Below, in pieces: positions 1 to 5,403 of a DNA stretch of 5,403 nucleotides. The notes below the pieces were generated by a model. The model saw nothing but the letters and a program-made list of their open reading frames with translations. It did no database searches and was not told where the DNA came from. This stretch comes from an uncultured Bacteroidales bacterium (GTDB taxonomy: Bacteria > Bacteroidota > Bacteroidia > Bacteroidales > Muribaculaceae), in the NCBI GenBank assembly GCA_900554845.1, contig USIY01000170.1:1-5403 (forward strand), written 5' to 3'. The translations under genes were made by a program, and so were the position numbers. How positions within the stretch are numbered: position 1 is the stretch's first letter; each line of letters starts with the position of its first letter.

Positions 1-120
1 GCTCATCACGCGCAAAGCCTCGCCGTTCTTCAGCAGAGTGGTGAGGTCCTTGAACTGGATGCCCTTGGAGGGAAAATCCGGAATGTTCCGGATCAGTCCT
101 TTAAGATCCTTTACTTCCAT
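1..120 (-). CDS. apt: Adenine phosphoribosyltransferase, N-terminal 40 residues (cut by window edge)
   Basis: Adenine phosphoribosyltransferase makes AMP from adenine and PRPP in cytosolic purine salvage. Only the first 40 codons are in the window. They read MEVKDLKGLIRNIPDFPSKG and continue IQFKDLTTLLKNGEALRVM, which matches the conserved APT N-terminus (I-R-[DN]-I-P-D-F-P-x-x-G-I-x-F-K-D-[IL]-T-x-L-L). The PRPP-binding loop lies outside the window. The start at 120 gives the usual short lead before the IRxIPDFP motif. No clear Shine-Dalgarno sequence is present. The gene lies 109 nt downstream of the restored mnmG stop on the same strand. In Bacteroides-type genomes the order ybeY, mnmG, apt, uvrC is familiar to me, so uvrC may lie further left. 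The AT-rich stretch just upstream could hold its own weak promoter (TAATTTCA on the minus strand, about 130-137), but the match is poor. Confidence 0.92.
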   Translation of the reverse strand, partial: MEVKDLKGLIRNIPDFPSKGIQFKDLTTLLKNGEALRVMS

Positions 121-193
121 ATCACACTTTATGAAATTATATATTAGATTTCTATTATCTTCAACATGCGCAGGCATTGTTAGAAGTTGCTTC

Positions 194-221
194 AAGGATT
201 GTTCCACGTGGAACAATCCTT
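194..221. promoter_or_regulatory. Perfect 28-bp palindrome with a parS-like core
   Basis: Positions 194-221 form a perfect palindrome of 14 bp per arm with no spacer, centred between 207 and 208. The central 16 bp (200-215) read TGTTCCACGTGGAACA, which matches the ParB-binding parS consensus TGTTNCACGTGNAACA of many bacteria. It lies 8 nt past the restored mnmG stop and 73 nt before apt. Neither strand has a T-tract after it and there is no loop, so an intrinsic terminator is unlikely. A ParB centromere site is the best reading, by motif match only. No parA or parB gene is in the window. Confidence 0.7.
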
Positions 222-229
222 TGTTAACT

Positions 230-2142
230 TCATCTGCCCAAGAGCAATAGGAGGATGTTGATGTCGGCGCGGCTTACGCCAGGTATACGCGCCGCCTGCC
301 CCATCGTGGCCGGACGGATGCGCTCCAGCTTCTGCCGTGCTTCGGTGGAGATGCGTCGATCCCAAGGAAGTTATAGCCGCTCGGAATCTTTACATTCTCC
401 AGACGTTTCTGCTTTGCCGCCAGATCCGCCTCTCGCGAGATATAGCCGGAATACTTCAATATGATTTCCGCCGCCTGTATGATTTCATAACGTCGGGCGC
501 CATCCTCGATATTATCCACGGCGTCGAGCTCACGGCGCACTTCCGGAACAAGATCCGCCAGTTTCTCAAAGGTCAGCTGTGGGCGTTTCACCATGTCGGC
601 CACTTTCACGGACGCCGTCAACGGAGCGGTTCCCATTTCCACAAGGGCGGCATTAAGTTCTTCGGAGGCTTTCACGTTGGTGTTCTCGGCCCACTTTATC
701 AAAGTGTCGCGCTCGCGGCGTTTTGTCGTCATCGCGTCGTAACGTTCCTGTGTGGCCAGTCCTATTTCGTAGCCTATCTGCGTAAGTCGCATGTCAGCGT
801 CGTCCTGGCGCAGCAATATTCTGTATTCGGCCCGAGAGGTGAACATTCTGTAAGGCTCGTCCACTCCCTTGGTGACGAGATCGTCTATAAGCACTCCGAT
901 ATATGCACGGTCGCGTTCCAGCACCACCGGCTCTTCCCCTTTCGCGGCGCGGGCGGCGTTGATGCCCGCCATCAACCCCTGGGCGGCGGCCTCCTCATAG
1001 CCTGTGGTGCCGTTGACCTGACCGGCGAAATAAAGCCCTTTCACCCGCTTCGTTTCCAGGGAATGCTTCAGCTGCGTGGGATCGAAATAATCATATTCTA
1101 TGGCATAGCCGGGACGGTAGAGCTGCACATCGTTAAGCGCAGGAATATGTTCCAGAGCTTTCACCTGTATCTGCCACGGCATCGAGCTGGAGAAGCCGTT
1201 GATGTAATATTCCTCGGTATCCTCTCCTTCCGGCTCCAGAAAAAGCTGGTGCGATTCCTTGTCGGCGAATGTCACGAGCTTGGTCTCGATGGAAGGGCAA
1301 TAACGTGGTCCGATACTTTGGATTGAGCCGTTGTACATCGGCGATTCGTCAAGATGTCCGGTGATTTCGGAATGGCATTCGGGGTTGGTCCGTACTATCC
1401 AGCATGGACGCTGGCGCAGGCGGCGTTTCACATCCGGAAGGAAAGAAAATTTCTCGTATGGATTGGTGTCTCCCTCCTGTTTTTCGGCAAGCGAGAAGTT
1501 GATCGATCTGCCGTCGATACGTGCGGGAGTACCCGTCTTCATACGTCCGGCGGCGAATCCGAGCGACATCAGTTGCTCGGTTATGCCGCTGCTGTTCTGT
1601 TCCGAAATACGTCCTCCCGGGAGCTTTGTGGCTCCGAAATGCATAAGCCCGTTAAGAAAAGTGCCTGCGGTCAGCACCACTTTTTTCGCTTTGAACTCCA
1701 CTCCGAGAGCTGTTCTTACACCCGTTGTCTCGAGACGGTGCGCACCTTGTGAGTCATCGATCATAAGGCTTATGACATTGTCCTGGAACATATCCAGGTT
1801 GGGAGTCTCCTCAAGAGTCCGGCGCCATGCCTCGATGTATTTCACACGGTCGCTTTGCACGCGCGGTGACCATACGGCGGGTCCTTTGGAGCGGTTCAGC
1901 ATGCGGAACTGTATGGCGGTCTCATCGGCTATTATGCCCATCATTCCTCCGAGGGCGTCGATCTCACGGACAATCTGACCCTTGGCGATGCCCCCTACCG
2001 CCGGATTGCACGACATCTGCCCCACTCGGTTCATGTCGAGAGTCACCAGCAATGTCGACGCCCCAAGACGCGCCGAAGCCACGGCGGCTTCGCAACCGGC
2101 ATGACCACCCCCCACAACGATCACATCATATTCGAATCTCAT
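230..2142 (-). CDS. mnmG: tRNA uridine-5-carboxymethylaminomethyl modification enzyme MnmG (GidA), with a frameshift near its 3' end
   Basis: MnmG is an FAD-dependent cytosolic enzyme. With MnmE it installs the cmnm5/nm5 group on wobble U34 of certain tRNAs. The FAD-binding GGGHAG is at residues 11-16. The conserved block MNRVGQMSCNPAVGGIAKGQ starts at residue 37 and GPAVWSPRVQSDR is at 87-99. Both classical GidA signatures are present: GPRYCPSIE at 278-286 and AGQVNGTTGYEEAAAQG at 373-389. The reading frame from 2142 stays family-like to about residue 596 (IPSGYNFLGID), then gives an unrelated 25-residue tail and a stop at 274-276. The next frame continues the family C-terminus: ISTEARQKLERIRPATM, then GQAARIPGVSRADINILL, to a TGA at 230-232. 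One base is therefore missing near 353-355 (GACGC, plausibly once GACGGC). The restored protein would be 637 residues, a normal length. The start codon overlaps the ybeY stop as ATGA, so translation is probably coupled. As written, the C-terminal domain that contacts MnmE and tRNA is damaged. Confidence 0.96.
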
Positions 2143-2579
2143 TGTGCTTTTGGATTGTAATAGAGTTCCAGAGCGCGGTTTTCGGCCGCCTCCATAATTT
2201 CTCTTTCACCGGGACCTTTGTCATTGATGCCGGTAAGGTGAAGTACTCCATGAATTATTACTCGCAGCAACTCGCGATCGTAAGGTTGGCCGAGCATCTC
2301 GGCGTTGCTCGCCACGGTGTCGAGGCTTATCTCCATCTCGCCGCTGAGCTCTGTGCCCCGGGTATAGTCGAAGGTGATGATGTCCGTATAGTAATCATGA
2401 CCCAGCGCCTCGATGTTGGCTTTCAATATTCCGGCATCGTCCATGAACACATACAGCAACCTGCGGACCGAGCAGCCATAGGCGGCCGCTACTTCCACAA
2501 TCCAGTCGCGTACGCGCTCCCAGTCAAAATCAGGCATCGCCACATCTATCGACTCAAATTCTATCCTTGTCTTTTTCAT
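2139..2579 (-). CDS. ybeY: Endoribonuclease YbeY (rRNA maturation factor)
   Basis: YbeY is a small metal-dependent RNase involved in 16S rRNA 3'-end maturation and ribosome quality control. The product is 146 residues from MKKTRIEF, the usual family size. Family motifs are visible: TDIITFDY at 65-72 (the TDVLSFP-like strand), GEMEIS at 80-85, and the metal site HGVLHLTGINDK at 110-121. His110 and His114 are the first two ligands. The third ligand, usually His in the E. coli-type HGxLHLxGxDH, is replaced here in a DK form (Asp120-Lys121), which I recall as common in Bacteroidetes. An in-frame ATG at 2630 would add 17 residues, but it lies at the edge of the promoter and upstream of the expected transcript start, so 2579 is the better start. 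The gene heads the ybeY–mnmG unit and overlaps mnmG by 4 nt. Confidence 0.95.
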   Translation of the reverse strand: MKKTRIEFESIDVAMPDFDWERVRDWIVEVAAAYGCSVRRLLYVFMDDAGILKANIEALGHDYYTDIITFDYTRGTELSGEMEISLDTVASNAEMLGQPYDRELLRVIIHGVLHLTGINDKGPGEREIMEAAENRALELYYNPKAQ

Positions 2580-2619
2580 CAATCTCTGAGAGAGTAAATA
2601 ACCAGACCAAAATAACTTA

Positions 2620-2651
2620 CAAAAATACAAAAATTACTCCAAATAATCAAA
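2620..2651 (-). promoter_or_regulatory. Bacteroidetes-type promoter of the ybeY–mnmG operon
   Basis: On the minus strand, TTTG (2648-2651) and TATTTTTG (2620-2627) are separated by exactly 20 nt. They match the Bacteroidetes primary-sigma consensus TTTG-N19-21-TAnnTTTG in full. Transcription should begin around 2610-2615, giving a leader of about 30-35 nt before the ybeY ATG at 2579. This position rules out the upstream in-frame ATG at 2630 as the start. Confidence 0.75.
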
Positions 2652-2885
2652 AATAGACATTTCACCGGCGACACCGAAGAGATTTACTAAATGTGCAATA
2701 TATTGCAAGCATAATATCAGACCTGTTTATAAAAGCTATATATTATTGTATCTCTGTATTTTAAATATATCTAAACACAAATTAAACACGCTGAGAATTC
2801 AAAATATTAAAAGATCTGTATAATTGTGAGCAAATTATTGCAATCTCGATAAATTTCATACAAGCCTATCACTCTATATAAACGA
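2652..2885. other. AT-rich divergent intergenic stretch without a gene
   Basis: This is the bulk of the 424-nt gap between the divergent ybeY and TPR-regulator genes. It is strongly AT-rich and I see no ORF with coding character, tRNA or riboswitch. It contains a perfect 14-bp palindrome, TGCAATATATTGCA, at 2694-2707. It also has a 10-nt direct repeat, TGTATCTCTG, at 2747-2756, whose second copy (2915-2924) lies on the right arm of the adjacent hairpin. No convincing rightward promoter is visible in it. Confidence 0.5.
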
Positions 2886-2925
2886 GTAGAGATACACGAC
2901 CGCCTACGGGGTCGTGTATCTCTGC
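2886..2925. repeat. Strong inverted repeat (hairpin) upstream of the TPR regulator
   Basis: Positions 2888-2901 pair perfectly with 2910-2923 (14 bp, arm AGAGATACACGACC) around an 8-nt loop, GCCTACGG. A T-G wobble and a G-C pair extend the stem to 2886/2925. Neither strand has a T-tract after the stem, so it is not a standard intrinsic terminator, and the flanking genes diverge so none is needed. It sits about 32 bp upstream of the -7 element of the rightward gene. It may be an extragenic palindromic repeat or a regulatory site; a genome-wide copy count would tell. Confidence 0.8.
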
Positions 2926-2957
2926 ATACTATCAATACCAGACTCGGAAATTTTTAC

Positions 2958-2965
2958 TATATTTG
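2958..2965 (+). promoter_or_regulatory. -7 element of the TPR regulator promoter
   Basis: TATATTTG matches the Bacteroidetes -7 consensus TAnnTTTG exactly. No TTTG-like -33 element occurs at the expected spacing (around 2933-2938), so the promoter may be weak or need an activator. Transcription would start near 2970, about 30 nt before the ATG at 3004. This supports 3004 over the upstream in-frame ATG at 2914, which would lie outside the transcript. Confidence 0.55.
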
Positions 2966-3003
2966 CACTTACTTACCGGAAAACGTGTAAGCTGAATAAA
3001 TAC

Positions 3004-4209
3004 ATGAGCATCCGTACAGGCATATTGACATTCCTTACCCTCCTCCTTGCCATGCTTGCGGGAGGATGCCACGATTCTTCGCGCGATCCGCGCCTCGCAA
3101 GAATCTCGGCCTCTGTCTCCGACCGTCCCGAGGAGGCCCTCGCCTCCCTCGACAGCATCGACAAGAGCGACTTGTCGAAGTCCGACCGCCATTACTACGA
3201 CCTGCTCACCGTCAAGGCTCGTGACAAGGCCTACATCGACCATGAATCCGACAGCCTTGTCCTTGACGTGATCGATTACTATTCCTCGCGTCCCGAAGCC
3301 CCCGAATATCCCGAGGCACTGTACTACGGCGGAAGGGTCTACAGCGACCTGGGAGATTATCCGTCGGCTTTACGCTATTTCCAGCTTGCCCTTGACCGAC
3401 TTTCTCCATCCAATCCAGACAATCTGACACTCAGAAGCTCGGTGTTGAGCCAGACCGGTTCTCTTCTTAATCTGATGCGGCTTTACGACCAGGCCGTTCC
3501 ATATCTCGAGGAAGCCCTGTCAATTTACATGAGTCGTAAGGATTCCCTCAAAACAGCTTACGACCTTCAGTTGCTCGGGGCGATTCAGATCCACACTAAA
3601 AAGTACTCTGAGGCTGAAGCTTCTTTCCTCAAATCCATAGAGATGTCCAAATCGTTGCCTGAATCTTTCAGGGCCCGTTGCCGCATGTATCTGGCGAGAA
3701 TCAAAGAAAGCACTGGCGATATCGAATCCGCGCTCATGTTCATACGCCATACTCCGGAACAGGTCAGACCCATAACGCGTAATGTATCATTGGCTTATGC
3801 AGCTGTCATATACAGCAAAGCCGGATTGACCGACTCGGCCTATATGTATGCTCGAGATCTGATAAACAGTGCAGACAGCCTCAACAAAGAGACCGGTTAT
3901 GAAGTGCTGCTTTCCCCCGCGCTGAAAAACATGAGCCATCCCGACACTCTCGCAAGATATTACGTTGAATATAAGGCTTTGCTGAACAGTTTCATGGACG
4001 AAAACCAGAACAAACAGATAGTCGTCCAGCAATCCATGTACAACTATGAGCTGCAAAAGCGCGACAGGGACAAGGCGGAGAAGTCCGCGGAGTTCTGGAG
4101 GCAATTGGTCTTTGGAGTCGTAGTGCTGCTCGTCATGCTTGCCTGTGTTGTCCTTATGAATAAAAGTCGTTACCAAATAGCGAATCATAAGGCTGCAGCA
4201 AGCCCTTGA
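3004..4209 (+). CDS. TPR-repeat membrane sensor, N-terminal part of a split TPR–TM–HTH regulator
   Basis: This is the sensor half of a Bacteroidales-type regulator with periplasmic TPR repeats, one membrane helix and a cytoplasmic DNA-binding domain. As read it has 401 residues. The signal sequence MSIRTGILTFLTLLLAMLAG is followed by G-C, so Cys22 in LAGGC is a plausible lipidation site, though Ala at -3 is not ideal. Helical repeats follow at about 104-134, 143-176, 184-215, 225-250 and 261-290, with TPR-like cores such as GDYPSALRYFQLAL and KKYSEAEASFLKSIEMS. A charged, probably coiled linker (about 332-363) leads to a membrane helix at 368-385 (LVFGVVVLLVMLACVVLM). The frame ends just after the helix in NHKAAASP and a TGA at 4207-4209. 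The expected coiled coil and HTH continue in another frame, so the protein is almost certainly truncated by a one-base insertion. The start at 3004 fits the signal peptide and the promoter. Its ligand and targets are unknown. Confidence 0.85.
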   Translation: MSIRTGILTFLTLLLAMLAGGCHDSSRDPRLARISASVSDRPEEALASLDSIDKSDLSKSDRHYYDLLTVKARDKAYIDHESDSLVLDVIDYYSSRPEAPEYPEALYYGGRVYSDLGDYPSALRYFQLALDRLSPSNPDNLTLRSSVLSQTGSLLNLMRLYDQAVPYLEEALSIYMSRKDSLKTAYDLQLLGAIQIHTKKYSEAEASFLKSIEMSKSLPESFRARCRMYLARIKESTGDIESALMFIRHTPEQVRPITRNVSLAYAAVIYSKAGLTDSAYMYARDLINSADSLNKETGYEVLLSPALKNMSHPDTLARYYVEYKALLNSFMDENQNKQIVVQQSMYNYELQKRDRDKAEKSAEFWRQLVFGVVVLLVMLACVVLMNKSRYQIANHKAAASP

Positions 4210-4723
4210 CAATATCAATCGTCTTAAACAGGAAATGAATATCATGACCGTTGGAAAACCGGATGCTGAAACTGATCTGACTGACATCACAGATGTTTCC
4301 GCTGATAAGCTTCGCGAACGTCTCAAAGCGGAACTTCTCGCAATATCCGAAAGTGCGGATCTACATGAAGACTCCAATATCGACTTGCTTGGAACGGAAG
4401 CTTATAATAAACTTATGAATATAGTGGACTCCCACAGGACTATGGAAATGGATCATCCTTTATGGAATGAGATGGAGACGGAGATTCTTAAAATCTCTCC
4501 AAAATTTCGTTTAAAACTTAGGTTGCTTACTTCCGGAAAACTGAACATTTCGGAATATCACACCGCTCTTCTAGTGAAATTTGGAATCAAACCTTCACAG
4601 ATGGAAGTTATTTTCAGCCGTAGTCATGGCGCTATAATATCCCGCAGAGAATCTATTGGAATCAAAATTTTCGGTCAAAAGATAAGTGTAACTACAATCG
4701 ACAGGATCATACACAGACTCTGA
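4181..4723 (+). pseudogene. Coiled-coil and LuxR-like HTH part of the split TPR regulator
   Basis: This frame opens after a TAG at 4178-4180 and ends at a TGA at 4721-4723. From 4190 it reads RLQQALDNINRLKQEM, a good heptad coil of the kind that follows the membrane helix in this family. From the ATG at 4235 it is 162 residues. The tail holds the DNA-binding domain: HPLWNEMETEILKISPKF at about 74-91, then LNISEYHTALLVKFGIKPSQ at 103-122 and the recognition-helix region RSHGAIISRRESIGIKIFG at 129-147. This resembles the degenerate HTH of Bacteroidales TPR regulators, which end in a K-x-F-G motif and a short final helix. Only a GGAA sits directly against the 4235 ATG, so independent translation is doubtful. 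Joined to the upstream part through removal of one base near 4189, it gives a ~572-residue protein, a normal family size. A +1 recoding event is a less likely alternative. Confidence 0.8.
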
Positions 4724-4898
4724 CGAAAACAGACCTACTGAGAACTCTTGTAAATCCGGACTATTCAAATTCCTGTATCAGCCCTATCCAAGCACCTCCA
4801 AGAAACGGATTATTGATTTTTCAATATACAGTTAACATCCCAGCCCTATTTCCGAAGAAAATATAACAAATGACACACCTCGCGGTCCTGAATTCCAC
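4724..4898. other. Intergenic region after the regulator, no clear feature
   Basis: I see no gene, RNA or strong intrinsic terminator here. The only hairpin-like element is a 5-bp ATTGA/TCAAT stem around 4813-4826, too weak to call a terminator. Confidence 0.4.
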
Positions 4899-4900
4899 TC

Positions 4901-4944
4901 CCGTCATTTTAAAGTCAAATTCCCGTCAAATTTCCGTCATTGAA
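4901..4944 (+). promoter_or_regulatory. Four 11-bp-phased GTCA direct repeats, a probable response-regulator operator
   Basis: GTCA occurs at 4903, 4914, 4925 and 4936, a spacing of exactly 11 bp each time. The 11-mers are CCGTCATTTTA, AAGTCAAATTC, CCGTCAAATTT and CCGTCATTGAA. Three of four have CCGTCA and all have an A/T-rich second half. This is the layout of OmpR/PhoB-family operators; the E. coli Pho box is built of 11-bp units beginning CTGTCA. The array ends just before the -33-like box at 4947, where an activator would contact RNA polymerase. The identity of the binding protein is inference. Confidence 0.65.
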
Positions 4945-4946
4945 AA

Positions 4947-4978
4947 TTTCCAGGCATCTGTGTTATTGTCTAAATTTG
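4947..4978 (+). promoter_or_regulatory. Promoter of the secreted-protein gene
   Basis: TAAATTTG at 4971-4978 is an exact match to the Bacteroidetes -7 consensus. TTTC at 4947-4950 is a 3/4 match to the -33 TTTG at a spacing of 20 nt. Transcription would begin about 4984, giving a ~20-nt leader to the ATG at 5007. The imperfect -33 box fits dependence on an activator bound to the adjacent 11-bp repeats. Confidence 0.7.
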
Positions 4979-5006
4979 CTGAATCAATAAACTAATACCA
5001 CACGGC

Positions 5007-5403
5007 ATGAAAAAACAAATTTGGACAATCGTAACCCTAATCGTCTCGATTTTATCCATTCCGGCTTTCGCCGACACAGGACGTTTATCATCCAGTAGAG
5101 ATGTGAGACTTGTGAAAGTTACTGAGACTCCGGAATATCCGGAGAAAGAAGGGCAGGAAGGGAACAGAAAGCCATCGCTCCCTATTTATTGCAATATAGA
5201 TGCAACCAATGGCATTCAACCTAAATACATTGTAGCGGAAATAATACAATATCAAGTCCTGGATTCCGACGGCAATGTGATAGCAAGTTTCGATTGTGAG
5301 CAAGAGTTTGTAGACTTTATCTTCGGAACTTGTGCCTATAGCAATATAAAAATAAAACTATGCGCAGAGAATTATTATTACATCGGTTCCATAAATATTG
5401 ATT
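5007..5403 (+). CDS. Small secreted protein of unknown function (cut by window edge)
   Basis: This frame is open from the ATG at 5007 to the right edge, 132 codons without a stop. It starts with a clear Sec signal peptide, MKKQIWTIVTLIVSILSIPA followed by FA-DT, with a likely signal peptidase I cut after Ala22 (AFA). The mature part has a charged linker (about 29-55, with EYPEKEGQEG) and then a probable beta-rich domain (about 56-132) with VLDSDGNVIASF at 84-95 and YYYIGSINI near the end. This alternation resembles the small Bacteroidales exported DUF3244-like proteins, but I hold that assignment weakly. Four cysteines (62, 97, 109, 119) in the exported part could form disulfides. The start is supported by the signal peptide and the promoter just upstream. 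There is no Shine-Dalgarno sequence. The gene has its own promoter and lies 283 nt after the split TPR regulator, which may regulate it. Confidence 0.8.
   Translation, partial: MKKQIWTIVTLIVSILSIPAFADTGRLSSSRDVRLVKVTETPEYPEKEGQEGNRKPSLPIYCNIDATNGIQPKYIVAEIIQYQVLDSDGNVIASFDCEQEFVDFIFGTCAYSNIKIKLCAENYYYIGSINID

Noticed and set aside
194..221. Palindrome as intrinsic terminator of mnmG
   Set aside because: No loop and no T-tract follow on the minus strand, and the core matches parS much better.
337..1326. 329-codon open frame on the plus strand
   Set aside because: It lies wholly antisense to mnmG and has no family resemblance, signal or start context. It is an ORF shadow of a GC-rich conserved gene.
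1827..2597. 256-codon plus-strand open frame across mnmG and ybeY
   Set aside because: It is antisense to two well-identified genes and crosses their junction. The composition is arginine-, histidine- and serine-rich shadow sequence with no recognisable domain.
2914..3003. Upstream ATG at 2914 as start of the TPR protein
   Set aside because: It lies in the hairpin and upstream of the -7 element, and would put 30 non-signal residues ahead of a complete lipoprotein signal peptide.
3787..4377. 196-codon minus-strand open frame across the split-regulator junction
   Set aside because: It is antisense to the TPR and HTH coding frames, which have clear domains. No promoter for it is visible.
4235..4723. 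HTH frame as an independent small regulator gene
   Set aside because: It lacks a proper ribosome site. The coding signal continues upstream of the ATG as a coiled coil, and the domain normally forms the C-terminus of the TPR–TM protein directly before it.
4870..4995. 41-codon small ORF starting MTHLAVLNST
   Set aside because: It covers the phased repeats and the promoter of the next gene, has no Shine-Dalgarno sequence or signal, and is explained by chance.

Overview
The window looks like a Bacteroidales chromosome, possibly Muribaculaceae or a related gut family; the family-level guess is tentative. Three lines of evidence point this way. The block ybeY–mnmG–apt has the order I know from Bacteroides-type genomes. 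Three promoters carry the Bacteroidetes -7 element TAnnTTTG instead of a sigma70 -10 box. The right half encodes a TPR/transmembrane/helix-turn-helix regulator of a type common in Bacteroidales, followed by a small secreted protein. Most start codons lack a clear Shine-Dalgarno sequence, as is usual in this phylum.

Left part (1-2651), minus strand, is housekeeping. A well-formed promoter at 2620-2651 drives ybeY (rRNA maturation endonuclease). ybeY overlaps mnmG (tRNA U34 modification enzyme) by 4 nt as ATGA, and apt (adenine phosphoribosyltransferase) follows and runs off the left edge. Between mnmG and apt sits a perfect 28-bp palindrome whose core matches a parS centromere site. mnmG carries a one-base deletion near position 354 that replaces its last ~40 residues; the proper C-terminus is still readable in the next frame down to a stop at 230.

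The divergent intergenic region (2580-3003) is AT-rich. It holds the ybeY promoter, a 14-bp perfect palindrome, a strong hairpin with no T-tract, and a -7 element for the rightward gene.

Right part (3004-5403), plus strand, is a probable signalling module. A lipoprotein-type signal peptide, TPR repeats and one membrane helix (3004-4209) are followed, in another frame, by a coiled coil and a LuxR-like HTH domain (readable 4181-4723). These are almost certainly one ~572-residue membrane regulator split by one extra base near 4189. Downstream is a promoter preceded by four GTCA direct repeats at an exact 11-bp period, a layout like a Pho box or another OmpR-family operator. It drives a small secreted, cysteine-containing protein that is cut off by the right edge.

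The most interesting items are the 11-bp-phased operator, the parS-like palindrome next to mnmG, and the two single-base frameshifts. The frameshifts could be real mutations, recoding or assembly errors. I found no RNA genes, CRISPR arrays or insertion sequences.
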